Positions 22,172-23,001 of a DNA stretch of 23,001 nucleotides are shown here, in pieces. Source of the stretch: Pseudomonadota bacterium (GTDB taxonomy: Bacteria; Pseudomonadota; Gammaproteobacteria; Pseudomonadales; Halieaceae); assembly GCA_030591305.1 (NCBI GenBank), contig JAUVBI010000013.1, positions 1 through 23,001 of the forward strand. Reading direction: 5' to 3'. Positions within the stretch are counted from its first letter, which is position 1. Every line of letters begins with the position of its first letter. The notes beneath the pieces are model-generated. The model searched no databases. It was given only the letters and a program-made list of their open reading frames with translations, and had not been told where the DNA came from. Made by a program: the position numbers and the translations under genes.

Positions 22172-23001
22172 TCAGTGTGCTGTTGGCTTGGGAAACTGCC
22201 ACGCGCCGCTTAGAATACTTTCCTGTGGCCTGTACATGCGTATGGCATAGTTCCACCCATCCATAATTCCCAGGCAGTTATCCATGCCCGCGCAGTCGCC
22301 AAACTGAATGGTGGTAGAGCCATCTGCAGTGCGCCTGGCGGTAATACTGTTCAGGGAATAGACGCCCCGATCATTAATGTCGAAGTAACCATCTTTGTTG
22401 TAAACTGTTGCGGACCAAAATCCATCGACAGGTACGTTTTTCACCGTAAAGCTATAGACTGTTTTTCCATCATTTTTAGATACTGCGGCTATGTCATAGC
22501 TGGCATCAGCTTCCGGCAAGCCGCCCCAGCCAAAAGCGGTCCCGAGTAAATGCATTACCGGGTTTAGTTCGTCTTTCATGCCAAACATTCCCTGGGAGTT
22601 TGGTAGAAGGTTGGCTATTTCAACCAGTTCTTCGCGCTTTGACTTCAGTGTTATTTCGTCCCAATCAGGAATTTCAAAACTGCCAGTATTTTTTTGTAGA
22701 AGCTTTACTCTGTCCTGGGTTGCATGCGCTTTTGCAAGATCAGATTTATCATTGGGGTCGACAAAGGTACGCAGGATAATAAATACGTAGCGTGTGCCAA
22801 TATTTTCCTCGCTAAGAGTATGCTTGCCTTCATACACTGCATAAGTGGAATGGTCCTGGCTGACAATCATTGCCGATAGGTAGCGATTTGTTTCCGGCAT
22901 TGTGAGTGTCAGTGGCTGAGTCAAATCAAAAACACCAAATGAATACAGTGTGTCGGTGTTTGCTCGAATGGTCAGCTGCTTGGTGACGTCATACATGGCA
23001 C
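22172..23001 (-). CDS. DUF1254/DUF1214 protein, 5' end outside window
   Basis: The frame stays open to the right edge, so the start is probably outside the window; the ATG at 22996 is an internal candidate. At least 275 residues are visible. The first part has the DUF1254 signature NTDTLYSFGVFDLTQPLTL, with conserved RY, YAVYEG and IGTRYVFIILRT. The last part is DUF1214: GFWSATVYNKDGYF, RGVYSLNSITAR, a Cys pair in DCAGMDNCLG, and YRPQESILSGAWQFP. Full-length members are usually longer at the N-terminus, often with a signal peptide, which fits truncation by the window. The family is widespread in proteobacteria, and its biochemical role is not established. The downstream hairpin suggests it is the last gene of its unit. 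Confidence 0.88.
   Translation of the reverse strand, partial: AMYDVTKQLTIRANTDTLYSFGVFDLTQPLTLTMPETNRYLSAMIVSQDHSTYAVYEGKHTLSEENIGTRYVFIILRTFVDPNDKSDLAKAHATQDRVKLLQKNTGSFEIPDWDEITLKSKREELVEIANLLPNSQGMFGMKDELNPVMHLLGTAFGWGGLPEADASYDIAAVSKNDGKTVYSFTVKNVPVDGFWSATVYNKDGYFDINDRGVYSLNSITARRTADGSTTIQFGDCAGMDNCLGIMDGWNYAIRMYRPQESILSGAWQFPKPTAH

Overview
The window looks like chromosomal DNA of a Gram-negative, probably marine, gammaproteobacterium. The evidence is a TtpC-type TonB operon (known best from Vibrio and relatives), an outer-membrane-type lipoprotein, and a family of bacterial wax ester synthase/diacylglycerol acyltransferase (WS/DGAT) genes of the kind expanded in lipid-storing marine gammaproteobacteria. 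The exact genus is inference. No rRNA, tRNA, insertion sequence or CRISPR array was seen.

Left edge to about 3.4 kb (+ strand): the 3' part of a YCF48-like beta-propeller gene is followed by a full RND/MMPL-family exporter gene. A good intrinsic terminator lies behind them.

3.5-9.7 kb (+ strand): a tight seven-gene operon encodes a DUF3313-like lipoprotein, a DUF3450 periplasmic coiled-coil protein, TtpC, ExbB, ExbD, TonB and a TPR protein. This is the TonB2 layout: ExbB/ExbD and TtpC harvest the proton-motive force, and TonB transmits it to outer-membrane receptors. Two things differ from the core set: the lipoprotein gene at the head, and an apparent GyrI-like ligand-binding domain fused to the C-terminus of the TPR protein.

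9.8-10.6 kb: a small secreted protein gene (+), and an unlisted 44-codon gene on the minus strand with an ideal ribosome binding site and its own terminator. An AT-rich spacer with an 18-bp near-palindrome lies before the first WS/DGAT gene.

10.6-19.0 kb: a neutral-lipid island. One WS/DGAT gene (+) converges on a five-gene minus-strand operon. In transcription order that operon encodes a hormone-sensitive-lipase-type hydrolase, three different WS/DGATs and an acyl-CoA ligase. The ligase would supply acyl-CoA, the WS/DGATs would esterify it, and the hydrolase would release it. One WS/DGAT carries substitutions in two family motifs.

19.2-21.3 kb (+ strand): a saccharopine-dehydrogenase-like reductase gene and a crotonase gene overlap by 4 bp. 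They are followed directly by the two ends of a short-chain dehydrogenase gene whose middle is missing, which I read as a recent deletion pseudogene.

21.4 kb to the right edge (- strand): a SYLF/YSC84-type lipid-binding lipoprotein-like secreted protein gene, and a DUF1254/DUF1214 gene cut by the window edge.
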